Below, in pieces: positions 36,360 to 44,918 of a DNA stretch of 64,000 nt. The translations under genes were made by a program, and so were the position numbers. The stretch is from Chitinophagaceae bacterium (GTDB taxonomy: Bacteria > Bacteroidota > Bacteroidia > Chitinophagales > Chitinophagaceae). The notes under the pieces were generated by a model that searched no databases, was not told where the DNA came from, and saw only the letters and a program-made list of their open reading frames with translations. Where the stretch lies: the NCBI GenBank assembly GCA_024103425.1, contig JAGFIS010000034.1, positions 1 through 64,000 on the forward strand. Direction: 5' to 3'. The number at the start of each line of letters is the position of its first letter. Positions within the stretch are counted from its first letter, which is position 1.

Positions 36360-36920
36360 ATGATCGGTATTATGATTTTCTTCGGACTTGTTGCTCTCTT
36401 CATTGTCTGGATTATAGCTATCTATAACAACCTGGTAAAGATGAAGGTGAAGATTGATAACAGTTGGAGTGATATAAAAGTATTCCTCAAAAAGAGGTTT
36501 GATCTGATTCCGAACCTGGTAGAAACCGTAAAGGGGTATGCAGAGCACGAAAAAAGCACCTTTGATGCAGTTACTGCTGCCAGGGCTGCTGCGGCCAATG
36601 CGGCACCCAATGATGTAAAAGCTCAGATGGAGGCGAATCAAGGACTGGCCGGTGCTTTGGGCCGTTTGTTCGCCGTGGCTGAGAATTACCCGGAACTAAA
36701 GGCAAATACCAATTTTCTCGATCTTCAGGCTGCGCTGCAGAATATAGAGGGCGATCTTGGAAATGCCCGCCGTTACTATAATGCCACTGTAAGAGATTTC
36801 AATACTGCCATCCAGCAGTTTCCTGCAGTACTGGTGGCGGGAGCATTAGGTTTTACAAAAAGAGAGTTTTTTGAACTTGATAATCCCGACGAAGCTAAAA
36901 ACGTTGAGGTTAAGTTTTAA
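36360..36920 (+). CDS. LemA family protein
   Basis: 186-aa LemA-type protein from the ATG at 36360. An N-terminal membrane segment (MIFFGLVALFIVWIIAIY) is followed by helices with NSWSDIKVFLKKRFDLIPNLVETVKGY and, later, ARRYYNATVRDFNTAIQQFP, which are the hallmark repeats. LemA proteins are membrane-anchored, coiled domains of uncertain role. It is followed 13 bases later by the DUF2207 gene, a pairing that is common. Confidence 0.93.
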   Translation: MIGIMIFFGLVALFIVWIIAIYNNLVKMKVKIDNSWSDIKVFLKKRFDLIPNLVETVKGYAEHEKSTFDAVTAARAAAANAAPNDVKAQMEANQGLAGALGRLFAVAENYPELKANTNFLDLQAALQNIEGDLGNARRYYNATVRDFNTAIQQFPAVLVAGALGFTKREFFELDNPDEAKNVEVKF

Positions 36921-36933
36921 AAGATTTCAGCCG

Positions 36934-38658
36934 ATGAAGGCCTCTTTCATTACAATGTTGATGCTGCTTTTTGGCAGCCTGCATATCCATGCCCAGGAGG
37001 CATTTTATGTCAAGGATTATGATGTGGATGTACAGGTAACGCAGGATGCTTCTTTGAAGATAACCGAGAAAATATCAGTTTATTTTACCGAAAGCCGTCA
37101 TGGTATCATACGCTATATCCCTTACCGCTACAAAGTTGAGGATCTGCCCGAAGGGTTGGAAAAAGCAGAAGCTGCATGGGAGTATAACGGCTACAGGTAT
37201 GTGAATATAAAAGATGTAAAGGTCAGGTATGCTAAATACAAAGTCTCGTCAACAGGAGACAATCAGACGATAAGGATTGGAGATGAAAATAGATTGGTGA
37301 CCCGAGATCAGTACTACGAGATCTCTTACACTATGGAGGGTGCTGTCAATTTCTTTAAAGACTATTCAGAGCTCTACCTGAATGTGATCGGAAATGCCTG
37401 GGCTACCAGAATTGAAAAAGTGCATTTTACCATACGCTTTCCTGCACCTCTGCCTGATTCTGTGCGCTGGTTTGTAGCAACCGGCCGTCGTGGCTCAACG
37501 GATAATAATTCATATACTAAATGGAATGATGATCATACCGTTCTGGAGGGGATGACCATCGCGCCATTGAAGATGTATGAAGGTGTAACGGTGGGGGTTG
37601 CCATGCCCGGTGGCATGATTAAAAAACCGGATTATTCCAAACGTGATCTCGGTTGGCTGGCGCTGCCTTTTATAACCTTATTTGGTATGTTCGGCATCTG
37701 GCGAAGATGGGGAAAAGACCCTGCGGTTACGGTCGTGGCCCAGTTTTATCCTCCGGATGGGATTACGCCTTCAGTAGCCGGCAGTCTTATTGATGGAACA
37801 GTAAATCGCCGCGATTTAACGGCACTGGTTCCTTATTGGGGTGCTAAAGGTTACATAAGAGTGGAAGAGACCGAGAAGAAAAAGCTGCTCGGACTGATAA
37901 AAGGCTATGAGTATAAGTTCATTAAGCTGAAAGAGTTGGATAACAATGCTGAGAGGTTTGAAAGAACAATGTTCAGCGACATGTTTGCCGAAGGTGATGA
38001 GGTTGTATTGGATGATTTAAAAGATTCGTACTATAGGACAATGGAAGCATCGCGAAAACAGCTTAAAGAGTTAATTGACTCCCGTAAATATTATACTCAA
38101 TATTCCCGTGAATTTGCTGTGCTGATCCCTGTTTTTGGAATCTTATTCCTGATTATCGGGATTGTTACTTTCATTGGCCATTATCCGGTAGGTGCTATCA
38201 AATGGGGAGCTATTTTAACGGCTTCCCTAATTGTTGTTGTATTTGGTGCACTGATGTCTAAAAAGACAGAAAAAGGAACTGAGGTTTACGAAAAATTGCT
38301 CGGCTTCAAAGAGTTTATTAAAACAGTAGAAAAGGATAAACTAAATGAGTTTTTGAAAGAAGATCCCAATTATTTCGACAAGATATTGCCCTATGCTATA
38401 GTATTTAATGTGGCTGATGAATGGAAAGATAAACTGAAAGACCTGGACGTGCCGCCTCCTTCCTGGTATTCCTCGACAAACTATACGGCGGCGAACTTCA
38501 GCAATCTGATGTTCCTGAACAGTCTGGACAGATCTATGAACTCTATGAGTCAGACCTTCTACAGCCGGCCTTCTTCTTCCGGTTCCTCCGGCGGAAGCTT
38601 TGGGGGTGGCGGATTCTCCGGCGGTGGATTCGGAGGTGGTGGAGGTGGCAGTTGGTAG
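36934..38658 (+). CDS. DUF2207 membrane protein
   Basis: 574-aa protein from the ATG at 36934 (MKASFITML...; the frame opens earlier, but the signal peptide begins here). It has an N-terminal signal, a beta-rich DUF2207 domain exposed outside (VKDYDVDVQVTQDASLKITEKISVYF), a membrane helix near 240-258, and a pair of helices near 395-440. It ends in a Gly/Ser-rich tail (SGGSFGGGGFSGGG). Function unknown. It follows the LemA gene and leads into the complex I-like genes after 55 bases. Confidence 0.88.
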   Translation: MKASFITMLMLLFGSLHIHAQEAFYVKDYDVDVQVTQDASLKITEKISVYFTESRHGIIRYIPYRYKVEDLPEGLEKAEAAWEYNGYRYVNIKDVKVRYAKYKVSSTGDNQTIRIGDENRLVTRDQYYEISYTMEGAVNFFKDYSELYLNVIGNAWATRIEKVHFTIRFPAPLPDSVRWFVATGRRGSTDNNSYTKWNDDHTVLEGMTIAPLKMYEGVTVGVAMPGGMIKKPDYSKRDLGWLALPFITLFGMFGIWRRWGKDPAVTVVAQFYPPDGITPSVAGSLIDGTVNRRDLTALVPYWGAKGYIRVEETEKKKLLGLIKGYEYKFIKLKELDNNAERFERTMFSDMFAEGDEVVLDDLKDSYYRTMEASRKQLKELIDSRKYYTQYSREFAVLIPVFGILFLIIGIVTFIGHYPVGAIKWGAILTASLIVVVFGALMSKKTEKGTEVYEKLLGFKEFIKTVEKDKLNEFLKEDPNYFDKILPYAIVFNVADEWKDKLKDLDVPPPSWYSSTNYTAANFSNLMFLNSLDRSMNSMSQTFYSRPSSSGSSGGSFGGGGFSGGGFGGGGGGSW

Positions 38659-38713
38659 GCCATGCACCCGCCTTAATGGTTTATTCCTGAGGGTATCTTA
38701 TTTTTGAAAAAAA

Positions 38714-39121
38714 TTGCGATTGCTCCGACTTCTCCAGATCCATACGAGTATCAATAATACGCCGGATTACTTCCCGCTGATTTTACAATTCTTTTTTGTA
38801 GCCGGACTGGTATTATTAGTCTTCCTAATTCTCCGGAGTAAGATAAGAAAAGAGCATGCAGATATGCCACCTTTGGAAAAGACACCCGGGAAAGAAATTT
38901 TGTATGACCATCCTGAAGAAGTAAGATACTTTATACCGGCAGCCATGTTTGTGTTGTTAACGGTTGCGCTGATCTTCTTGTTTCCCTATGCTGTGAATCT
39001 CAGTGAATTGGGATGGAAGGGCTTTATTCCCGTAGGAATTTATCTTTCGGTTCTACTTTTCGGATATCTCTTTTTTCTGAAAAAGTCGCACTTGTACGAT
39101 ACCCATGACCCCGATTTTTAA
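38714..39121 (+). CDS. divergent NuoA-like membrane protein
   Basis: 135-aa (from the TTG at 38714; the start is uncertain because there is no ATG and a stop lies at 38705) three-helix membrane protein with the fold of NADH:quinone oxidoreductase subunit A. Landmarks: YFPLILQFFFVAGLVLLVF, then VRYFIPAAMFVLLTVALIFLFPYAVNLSELGW. In normal NuoA this last segment reads FVLFDVEVAFLFPWA; here Asp and Glu are Thr and Ala, and the Cys loop (SPYECG) is gone. It heads a run of complex I-type genes without the redox subunits. A change of function is inferred from the losses. Confidence 0.75.
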   Translation: MRLLRLLQIHTSINNTPDYFPLILQFFFVAGLVLLVFLILRSKIRKEHADMPPLEKTPGKEILYDHPEEVRYFIPAAMFVLLTVALIFLFPYAVNLSELGWKGFIPVGIYLSVLLFGYLFFLKKSHLYDTHDPDF

Positions 39122-39135
39122 AAAAGGCATTTATA

Positions 39136-40149
39136 ATGAATGATAATTACGTTTCAATAGATCTTGGGTTGGTTTTGGAGAAGCTGATATTGATTGTAGT
39201 AGTTACATTCTTTACACTGCTCGCTGCCCGGTTGGCATGGAGTGCCGACAGGCGAATGGGAGCCATTATCAGAAAGAGTAAACAGAAAAAAGGCATCTCA
39301 GAAGAAACGAAACCTGCTGTTACACGGTCGTTTTATCCTATTGAGGCACCTCGTTCAGGGATTTTATGGTTAATGACGGTGATGTTTACACTCGTTTTTA
39401 CCATGTTAATGAGCGGATTGATACCCTGGGGAGATGGTATCTCTGTAGGAGGAAGAAAAATTGCCTTGCACATTGCCAGAATTGACCCCGGAATACTCTT
39501 TATAATAGGATTATTTTGGATTGCACTGCTGGGCATTATGGGTACGATGTGGAATAAAGGAACCAAGCTGGATCTATTAAAGAATACCTCTTTATATTTT
39601 GTTTACAGTCTTACATCTGGTTTGTCGGTAGTAGCCATTCTGATTATTTCAGGCTCTACTGATCTGAGGGTTATCGAAAGTGTACAGAGGGATCATTACT
39701 GGAATGTGATTTTGCAGCCGGCAGGTATTGCTGTTCTAATCTGGAGTTTAATAGCTCTGTTTAACCGGGGATATTTCCCAGGTGATATTTCAGATGAATA
39801 CCTTCCCGGGCCTGACTTTAAGTCCCCTGTCGGAATCTTTCGAATGGCCGAGTACGTTGTCTTTTTTCTGGTGAGTTCGTATATAGTCACTCTGTATTTT
39901 GGCGGTTATGATATCCCGTTCACCGACTATGTGAGTATGCGCGAATCATTGGGTATTAATGTCATGGCTGTACTTCAGGTCGGTATCTTATTATTTAAAA
40001 CTGCACTTTTGATTCTCTTCTTCTTGTGGCTGAGATGGAAGAGCAGGAGGTTTACACGAGATCAATTAATAGAGATCGGATGGAAATTTATAATTCCGAT
40101 GGTGGTAATAAACTTTTTGGTAACAGCCATAGTCGTATTGGTATTATAG
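39136..40149 (+). CDS. divergent NuoH-like membrane protein
   Basis: 337-aa protein with about eight membrane helices, similar to subunit H by position, length and pattern: FFLWLRWKSRRFTRDQLIEIGWKFIIP near the end matches the ...RLRYDQLMRLGWK... region of NuoH, and FRMAEYVVFFLVSSYIVTLYFGGYD matches its ...FFLAEYANMILVSAL... part. The quinone-site segments are altered: the ERKVLARMQ-type opening is ADRRMGAII, and the ETNRAPFDLPEAESELV-type loop is FNRGYFPGDISDEYLPG. The gene lies 14 bases after the NuoA-like gene. I am confident of relationship, less of function. Confidence 0.72.
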   Translation: MNDNYVSIDLGLVLEKLILIVVVTFFTLLAARLAWSADRRMGAIIRKSKQKKGISEETKPAVTRSFYPIEAPRSGILWLMTVMFTLVFTMLMSGLIPWGDGISVGGRKIALHIARIDPGILFIIGLFWIALLGIMGTMWNKGTKLDLLKNTSLYFVYSLTSGLSVVAILIISGSTDLRVIESVQRDHYWNVILQPAGIAVLIWSLIALFNRGYFPGDISDEYLPGPDFKSPVGIFRMAEYVVFFLVSSYIVTLYFGGYDIPFTDYVSMRESLGINVMAVLQVGILLFKTALLILFFLWLRWKSRRFTRDQLIEIGWKFIIPMVVINFLVTAIVVLVL

Positions 40150-40173
40150 AGAAAATGGCAAATAAATAGTTTT

Positions 40174-40698
40174 ATGGGAGCAACGGTTATTCTTTTCTGG
40201 TTTTTGGCTGCAGTGGCGGTTAGTAGTGCTTTAGGGATTATTATCAGCAGAAAGCAACTGTTCAGTGTTCTCAGTTTTCTTTTGGTAATTTTTTCTCTTG
40301 CAGGGCATTTCATTCTGATGAATGCACAGTATCTGGCATTGGTGGATATCATGGTATGGGGAGCTGCCGTTGGTATCCTGTTTTTATATGCTGTCACGCT
40401 TACACGTTCCCACAAAGACAGCGAGCAGGTGAAAATTATTTACATGAGGATTGCCGGAGTGGTTGCGGCCCTGGCTCTGATGGTTGTATTGATTGCCGCT
40501 GTTGCTCATGCAGAACAAAATGAGGTAGTGATGCGTCCCGGAACCTGGGTGGGCCATGTGAACAGAATCGGTAAAGAACTCTTTTCCCGTTTTTATGTAC
40601 CATTTATCATCAGCAGTTTTTTACTTTTAAGTACCTTGACAGGTATATTCATACTCAACAAAAAAGAATCCTCTGACTCTAAACCCGTGCAATTATGA
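40174..40698 (+). CDS. divergent NuoJ-like membrane protein
   Basis: 174-aa protein with five membrane helices and the NuoJ pattern LVDIMVWGAAVGILFLYAVTL. In standard NuoJ this is AEFLA.VQ..VY.GAV..LF: here the Glu is Gln (AQYLAL), Gln is Asp and the conserved Tyr is Trp. Its stop overlaps the next start by four bases (ATGA). It is the third gene of the membrane-arm run. Confidence 0.75.
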   Translation: MGATVILFWFLAAVAVSSALGIIISRKQLFSVLSFLLVIFSLAGHFILMNAQYLALVDIMVWGAAVGILFLYAVTLTRSHKDSEQVKIIYMRIAGVVAALALMVVLIAAVAHAEQNEVVMRPGTWVGHVNRIGKELFSRFYVPFIISSFLLLSTLTGIFILNKKESSDSKPVQL

Positions 40699-41222
40699 AA
40701 AAGTTTATTGTTTTTCTGGCCTTTAGCTTCCTCACTGCCGGAACAGCCAAGGCACAGATCAATCTTGATGATCTCAGACTGGAAGACCTTTTAGGCAAGG
40801 TGATGAAAGTAGAAAAAGGTTTTGCTCCGAAATTTTCGCTGGGCAATATGCCGATAAATGAAATTTCCAAAGTAGCTGAAATCCTGGGGATGAAAAAGAG
40901 TCCCGATATCAACAAACTCTTCAAGACATTCCGTACAGGCCGTCTTGTGTACAGAGTGGCAACTATTGCCGGGGGGGCTATTGCCGTGTACGGTCTGGCG
41001 CGCAAGATGGATAACTCCATTAACAGTGGAGATTATAAAACTGCATTGTATTCAGGATTAGGTTCTATAGCTTCCGGACTGGCAGTGAAGTTCCTGACTA
41101 AGGGAGCTTCCTATAAAGCGGTTGATTTGTTTAATGGTATAACCATCGACAAGATACTCGATATTTTTACAATAGCGCCGGCTTCTGATATGCCGGGAAT
41201 AGGTATCTACGTAAAACTATAG
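40695..41222 (+). CDS. exported protein inserted in the complex I-like cluster
   Basis: 175-aa protein with a signal peptide ending at KAQ (residue 21) and a hydrophobic Gly/Ala-rich segment about 89-100 (ATIAGGAIAVYG), then about 125-138. I do not recognise a family. It is not a known complex I subunit. It overlaps the NuoJ-like stop by four bases and is followed two bases later by the NuoK-like gene, so it is translationally coupled and likely a dedicated partner of the complex. Its location in the periplasm or in the membrane is inferred from the signal. Confidence 0.7.
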   Translation: MKKFIVFLAFSFLTAGTAKAQINLDDLRLEDLLGKVMKVEKGFAPKFSLGNMPINEISKVAEILGMKKSPDINKLFKTFRTGRLVYRVATIAGGAIAVYGLARKMDNSINSGDYKTALYSGLGSIASGLAVKFLTKGASYKAVDLFNGITIDKILDIFTIAPASDMPGIGIYVKL

Positions 41223-41224
41223 CG

Positions 41225-41554
41225 ATGTTAACTCAGTGGTATGTCATATTATCCGTTGTGCTTTTCTCCATAGGGGTTATGGGTGTACTGACGCGCCGGA
41301 ATGCAATCGTGGTGTTGTTGTGTATCCAGTTGATGCTGGGCGCCTCTGCACTGTTGCTGACGGCATTTTCGAAGATGCACCTCTCGCACGCTCATGTATT
41401 CTCGGGCGAACAGGCAAGCCAGGGACAAATCTTTGTCCTTTTTATAATTGTGATTGCGGCAATACAGGTCGTCACCGGTCTGACTATTATTCTGAGTTTT
41501 TATAAGAAGACGCATTCACTTGATATCAATTTTTTAAACCGGTTGAAGAATTAG
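41225..41554 (+). CDS. divergent NuoK-like protein lacking both key Glu
   Basis: 109-aa three-helix protein clearly like NuoK: GVMGVLTRRNAIVVLLCIQLMLGAS and VIAAIQVVTGLTIILSFYKK. In the family the two membrane glutamates sit in ...IELMLNA... and ...AAAEAAIGL...; here they are Gln35 (CIQLML) and Gln81 (AIQVVTGL). Both changes are Glu to Gln, shape-keeping but without charge. In E. coli these residues (Glu36, Glu72) are needed for proton pumping. The gene is intact and tightly spaced (two bases to the previous stop, four to the next start). Confidence 0.85.
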   Translation: MLTQWYVILSVVLFSIGVMGVLTRRNAIVVLLCIQLMLGASALLLTAFSKMHLSHAHVFSGEQASQGQIFVLFIIVIAAIQVVTGLTIILSFYKKTHSLDINFLNRLKN

Positions 41555-41558
41555 GAGT

Positions 41559-41810
41559 ATGGAAAATCAAGATCTCGGCTCATCTGTGTTTGACAGAACC
41601 CTGATTCGGCCATTGCAGAAAATTTCTGCTGTCTTTGAGAACATCATAGATAAAAAAGGAATTGAGGGAATTGTAAGTGGAGTAGGCAGCGCCGTTAAAT
41701 ATGCCGGGCGGCAGGTGCGTTTGCTTCAAAGCGGACAGGTGGCATCCTACTTCCTGCTGATGGTTACCGGGCTGATTATCTTTTTCCTGATTAAGCTCCT
41801 TGGTGGTTGA
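41559..41810 (+). CDS. orphan C-terminal tail of a NuoL-like subunit
   Basis: 83-aa protein matching only the last part of NuoL: FDRTLIRPLQKISAVF, then GIEGIVSGVGSAVKYAGRQVRLLQSGQVASYFLLMVTG. In full NuoL this follows the lateral helix and ends as ...LVNGVA...LRRLQTGQVQHYALVLL.... The ~500-residue antiporter body and the long lateral helix are absent from the window. It has its own ATG 4 bases after the nuoK-like stop and is intact, so this piece has been kept as a separate protein. It probably holds one membrane helix and one amphipathic helix. Confidence 0.65.
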   Translation: MENQDLGSSVFDRTLIRPLQKISAVFENIIDKKGIEGIVSGVGSAVKYAGRQVRLLQSGQVASYFLLMVTGLIIFFLIKLLGG

Positions 41811-41951
41811 TTTTTCTTTTGGCAAAATACCTTCTGATTTCTCCGAACGCAATGGGGAGAAACTTCTCATATACAGAGATTGGTTTTTCTTAGTTTTGCC
41901 GGAACCGTAACAGATACCGTATGTCTAATAAAAAAGTTTTTACTGTAATTA

Positions 41952-43445
41952 ATGTTGGGTAACTACTATACTTTCCCAGAATTATTGATTTGGGTACCTC
42001 TTGTCATGGGGCTGGTTACGCTCTTCATCAGAAATTCAGGTGGAGCTAAGTTGGTATCTCTGTTTTCAACTTTTATTACACTGGGAGTATCGATAATAGC
42101 GCTCAATTATTCCGATCCGGCGAAGGCATCAGAGTTCTGGAATTATAATAATGTCAGCTATTACTGGTTGCGGTATCTCGGAGCAAGCTTCACGCTAGGT
42201 CTGAATGGTCCGGGTTTTCTTTTTACATTTTTGACGACTTTAGTATTCGTACTCACATTGTTGATCAGCGGGAGACAGGAGTATGAGAAGCCTAATATTT
42301 TTTATGGTTTATTGTTATTCTGGCAGGCAGCGATCATGGGTGTTTTTACTGCTCTTGATGCACTGGTATTATTTTTCTTCTGGACGCTGGCGCTGCTGAT
42401 CCCTTTCTTCCTGATGGGGAAGTGGGGCGACTCGTGGAAGTTTGGTTTTGCGCTCAGGTATTTTATCTACCTGTTTACAGGTGCTGTACTGTTACTGGCA
42501 GCAATTCTTTTCTTGTATCCCGCTACAGTGCCTGTAATAACTGATTCTGTACATAGTTTTACGATTACTGCATTATATAGTTCGCCCTTTTCCATCAGAG
42601 TTCAGGTGTGGGCTTTCGGACTAATGACACTCGCCTTTTTACCCTTGATTCCGGTTTTTCCGTTTCACACATGGTTCCCCGGAGCAGTTGTCCGTTCGCC
42701 ATATCCGGTGGCGATGATTGTATCTGCATTACTGGTGACAATGGGAGCATTTGCATTTGTGCGCTGGGGAATTCCGCTCTTGCCGGTTGGTTTTGCCAAG
42801 TTTCAAAAAGTATTGATTATCCTTGCTCTCATCAGTGTGGTTTACAGTGGTTTCATTGCTTTAGTTCAGGATGATCTGAAGCGGCTTGCCGCATGGGCGT
42901 CCATTGCTCATATAGGATTGGCTGTACTCGGTATCTTTTTAGGTAATGCTGACGGATTGAAAGGGGGCATATTTGAACTGTTTAACCACGGTATTGTAGT
43001 CACTGCCTTGTGGATGGTGGTTTATATAATAGAAGATATTACTGGTGAAAGAAGAATTTCGTCCTTAGGCGGGTTATACCGCAAGGCACCGTTTCTTACA
43101 ATATTTTCCTTATTAATTTTTTTGGGTTTTACCGGTACTCCTATGACAGGCTCATTTCATGCAGGATGGATGGTTTTTACCGGTATGAGCGGTGATTGGT
43201 GGCTGCTGATTCCGGCGGGGGCGGGCGTATTGGTAATGTTGTTGTTCATGCTTAATATGTTGTCAAAGGTATTTTTCGGAAGCATGAGCGAAGCGGTAAT
43301 GTCTGCGCGTAAAATGAGCTTATTGCAGACAATAGCCCTGGTGGTAATTGTGGTAGCAATTGTAGGTTTAGGAGTGTATCCTGATTTTGTGACGAAGTTG
43401 CTGGAGATACCTGTTGCCAATATGTTGAAGGGAATAGGAGGGTAG
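41952..43445 (+). CDS. divergent NuoM-like protein with lost proton-path charges
   Basis: 497-aa protein with about 14 helices, NuoM-like by order and patterns (VFPFHTWFPGAVV, IALVQDDLKRLAAWASIAHIG). The four charged residues of the antiporter path are replaced: the Glu of FWELMLIP-type TM5 is Thr145 (FFFWTLALLIP), the TM7 Lys of VKxP is Leu232 (PLIPVFPFHTW), the TM8 Lys of LLKxG is Thr263 (LLVTMG), and the TM12 Glu of VGEF is Gly405 (FHAGWM). Other fold-determining residues are kept. A 141-base gap separates it from the NuoL tail. The losses are seen; their effect on pumping is inferred. Confidence 0.85.
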   Translation: MLGNYYTFPELLIWVPLVMGLVTLFIRNSGGAKLVSLFSTFITLGVSIIALNYSDPAKASEFWNYNNVSYYWLRYLGASFTLGLNGPGFLFTFLTTLVFVLTLLISGRQEYEKPNIFYGLLLFWQAAIMGVFTALDALVLFFFWTLALLIPFFLMGKWGDSWKFGFALRYFIYLFTGAVLLLAAILFLYPATVPVITDSVHSFTITALYSSPFSIRVQVWAFGLMTLAFLPLIPVFPFHTWFPGAVVRSPYPVAMIVSALLVTMGAFAFVRWGIPLLPVGFAKFQKVLIILALISVVYSGFIALVQDDLKRLAAWASIAHIGLAVLGIFLGNADGLKGGIFELFNHGIVVTALWMVVYIIEDITGERRISSLGGLYRKAPFLTIFSLLIFLGFTGTPMTGSFHAGWMVFTGMSGDWWLLIPAGAGVLVMLLFMLNMLSKVFFGSMSEAVMSARKMSLLQTIALVVIVVAIVGLGVYPDFVTKLLEIPVANMLKGIGG

Positions 43446-43479
43446 TTAAATATTGAATGAATTTGATAGATACAGATAG

Positions 43480-44862
43480 ATGAATGCTATTGTCATAAGT
43501 GCTTTTTGGGGTATCCTGATGATGCTCGGAGGGGTGGTGTTCAAGAACAAATATCACCCAAAGTATCTGGCCATTACCGGAGTTATAGTATTGATAGCTT
43601 TGAACCTTCTGGAGTTTTTTACCGGTCCGTTGATAGAGCTGCCTGTTTTTGATATGCTCAAGACAAGTTCTTTCGGCTTGCATTTCAATACCATAGCTTT
43701 TACAGCTACATTGTTTATTCTTTTGCTGAACGGCAAGGAATTCAAAGAACTAGGTTTGCACGTATCAGAATATTTCGGCCTGATATTCTTTGCCCTTATC
43801 GGGGTGGCAATTGCAACATCCTACAATACCTTATTACTACTACTGCTCGGTATTGAGTTGATGGTAGTGCCATTGTATTTTCTTACCGGTATCAACTATG
43901 GAAACCTGAAAAACAGTGAAGCCTCCTTGAAGTTTTTCCTGACGGGTGCCTTCTTTTCGGCAGTAATTATAATGGGGATAACGCTCATCTATGGCGGGAA
44001 CCAGCTGGGATCTTTTTATATCAATTTCATCGCCCTCGGTAAGACAGATGTCAATCCGCTGATAATGGCTGGAATGATTTTAATGTTGGTGGGGATGGCT
44101 TTTAAGGTGTCTGCAGCACCGTTTCATTTCTGGGCTCCCGATGTGTACGATGGAACCCCCTCGGTTATTTCATCTTTTCTTTCGACCATCATGCAAACAG
44201 CAGCATTCGTTGCCTTTTTTAGATTATTCAAAACCACTTTTGGCCAGATCCAACATGAATGGCAATTGCTGATAATTATCCTGATTGTTGCTTCCTTGTT
44301 GATTGGTAATATCACTTCCGTATTCCAGCAAAGTGTCAAACGAATGTTAGCATATTCAGCTATTGCACATATGGGGTTCCTTTTGATGGGTATTTTACCT
44401 TCCACTGATTTGGCCACTGAAGGGGTTATCCTTTATATTGCTGCATATACTCTGGCTACTTTGGGAATGTATGGAGTTATCGGACGTATGCAGGATTATA
44501 CTTTGGAAGGTTTTAACGGACTTGGAAAGAAAGCCCCCCGCTTGGCTTTTTTCACCACTATCTTTCTGTTATCCCTGACGGGGATACCGCTTACAGCCGG
44601 ATTTCTGGGTAAGTTTTACATTCTCTTGCAGGTGGCAACACTGGAGGGTATGGAGTGGCTGATTCTTTTATCTGTATTAAACATAGTGCTGGCAGCAGTA
44701 TATTATTTCAGGATCATCCGCGCTATGTATTTCAGGCCGGTAACCGACGAAGAAAGAGGCGATGTTAAGGGAATACCATTGTTAATTTTTGGAATCATTG
44801 CTTTGCTGACCGTTCTTCTTGGAATAATGCCGGATATCCTTACAAGCTGGATTTATTATTAA
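43480..44862 (+). CDS. NuoN-like protein, mostly normal charged residues
   Basis: 460-aa protein with about 14 helices, clearly NuoN-like. The TM5 Glu126 in LLGIELMVV, the TM7 Lys209 in FKVSAAPFHFWAPDVY and the TM12 Lys378 in GFLGKFYIL are all present. The TM8 Lys is replaced by Gln239 (FLSTIMQTAAF). So this subunit alone kept most of the proton path, in contrast with the NuoM-like and NuoK-like partners. It is the last complex I-like gene; the next gene begins 56 bases later. Confidence 0.9.
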   Translation: MNAIVISAFWGILMMLGGVVFKNKYHPKYLAITGVIVLIALNLLEFFTGPLIELPVFDMLKTSSFGLHFNTIAFTATLFILLLNGKEFKELGLHVSEYFGLIFFALIGVAIATSYNTLLLLLLGIELMVVPLYFLTGINYGNLKNSEASLKFFLTGAFFSAVIIMGITLIYGGNQLGSFYINFIALGKTDVNPLIMAGMILMLVGMAFKVSAAPFHFWAPDVYDGTPSVISSFLSTIMQTAAFVAFFRLFKTTFGQIQHEWQLLIIILIVASLLIGNITSVFQQSVKRMLAYSAIAHMGFLLMGILPSTDLATEGVILYIAAYTLATLGMYGVIGRMQDYTLEGFNGLGKKAPRLAFFTTIFLLSLTGIPLTAGFLGKFYILLQVATLEGMEWLILLSVLNIVLAAVYYFRIIRAMYFRPVTDEERGDVKGIPLLIFGIIALLTVLLGIMPDILTSWIYY

Positions 44863-44918
44863 TCAATTGGGCAGATGTTGCTACCTTCACCACCCGGTTA
44901 TATCCGTTGTTATCACAA

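Noticed and set aside
41555-41951. Frameshifted full-length nuoL
   Set aside because: Only about 400 bases lie between K and M, far too few for a NuoL body, and no antiporter-like segment is seen in any frame.
38714-44862. Decaying pseudogene copy of a nuo operon
   Set aside because: All frames are open, spacing is tight with an ATGA overlap, and replaced residues are confined to key charged positions while fold residues remain.
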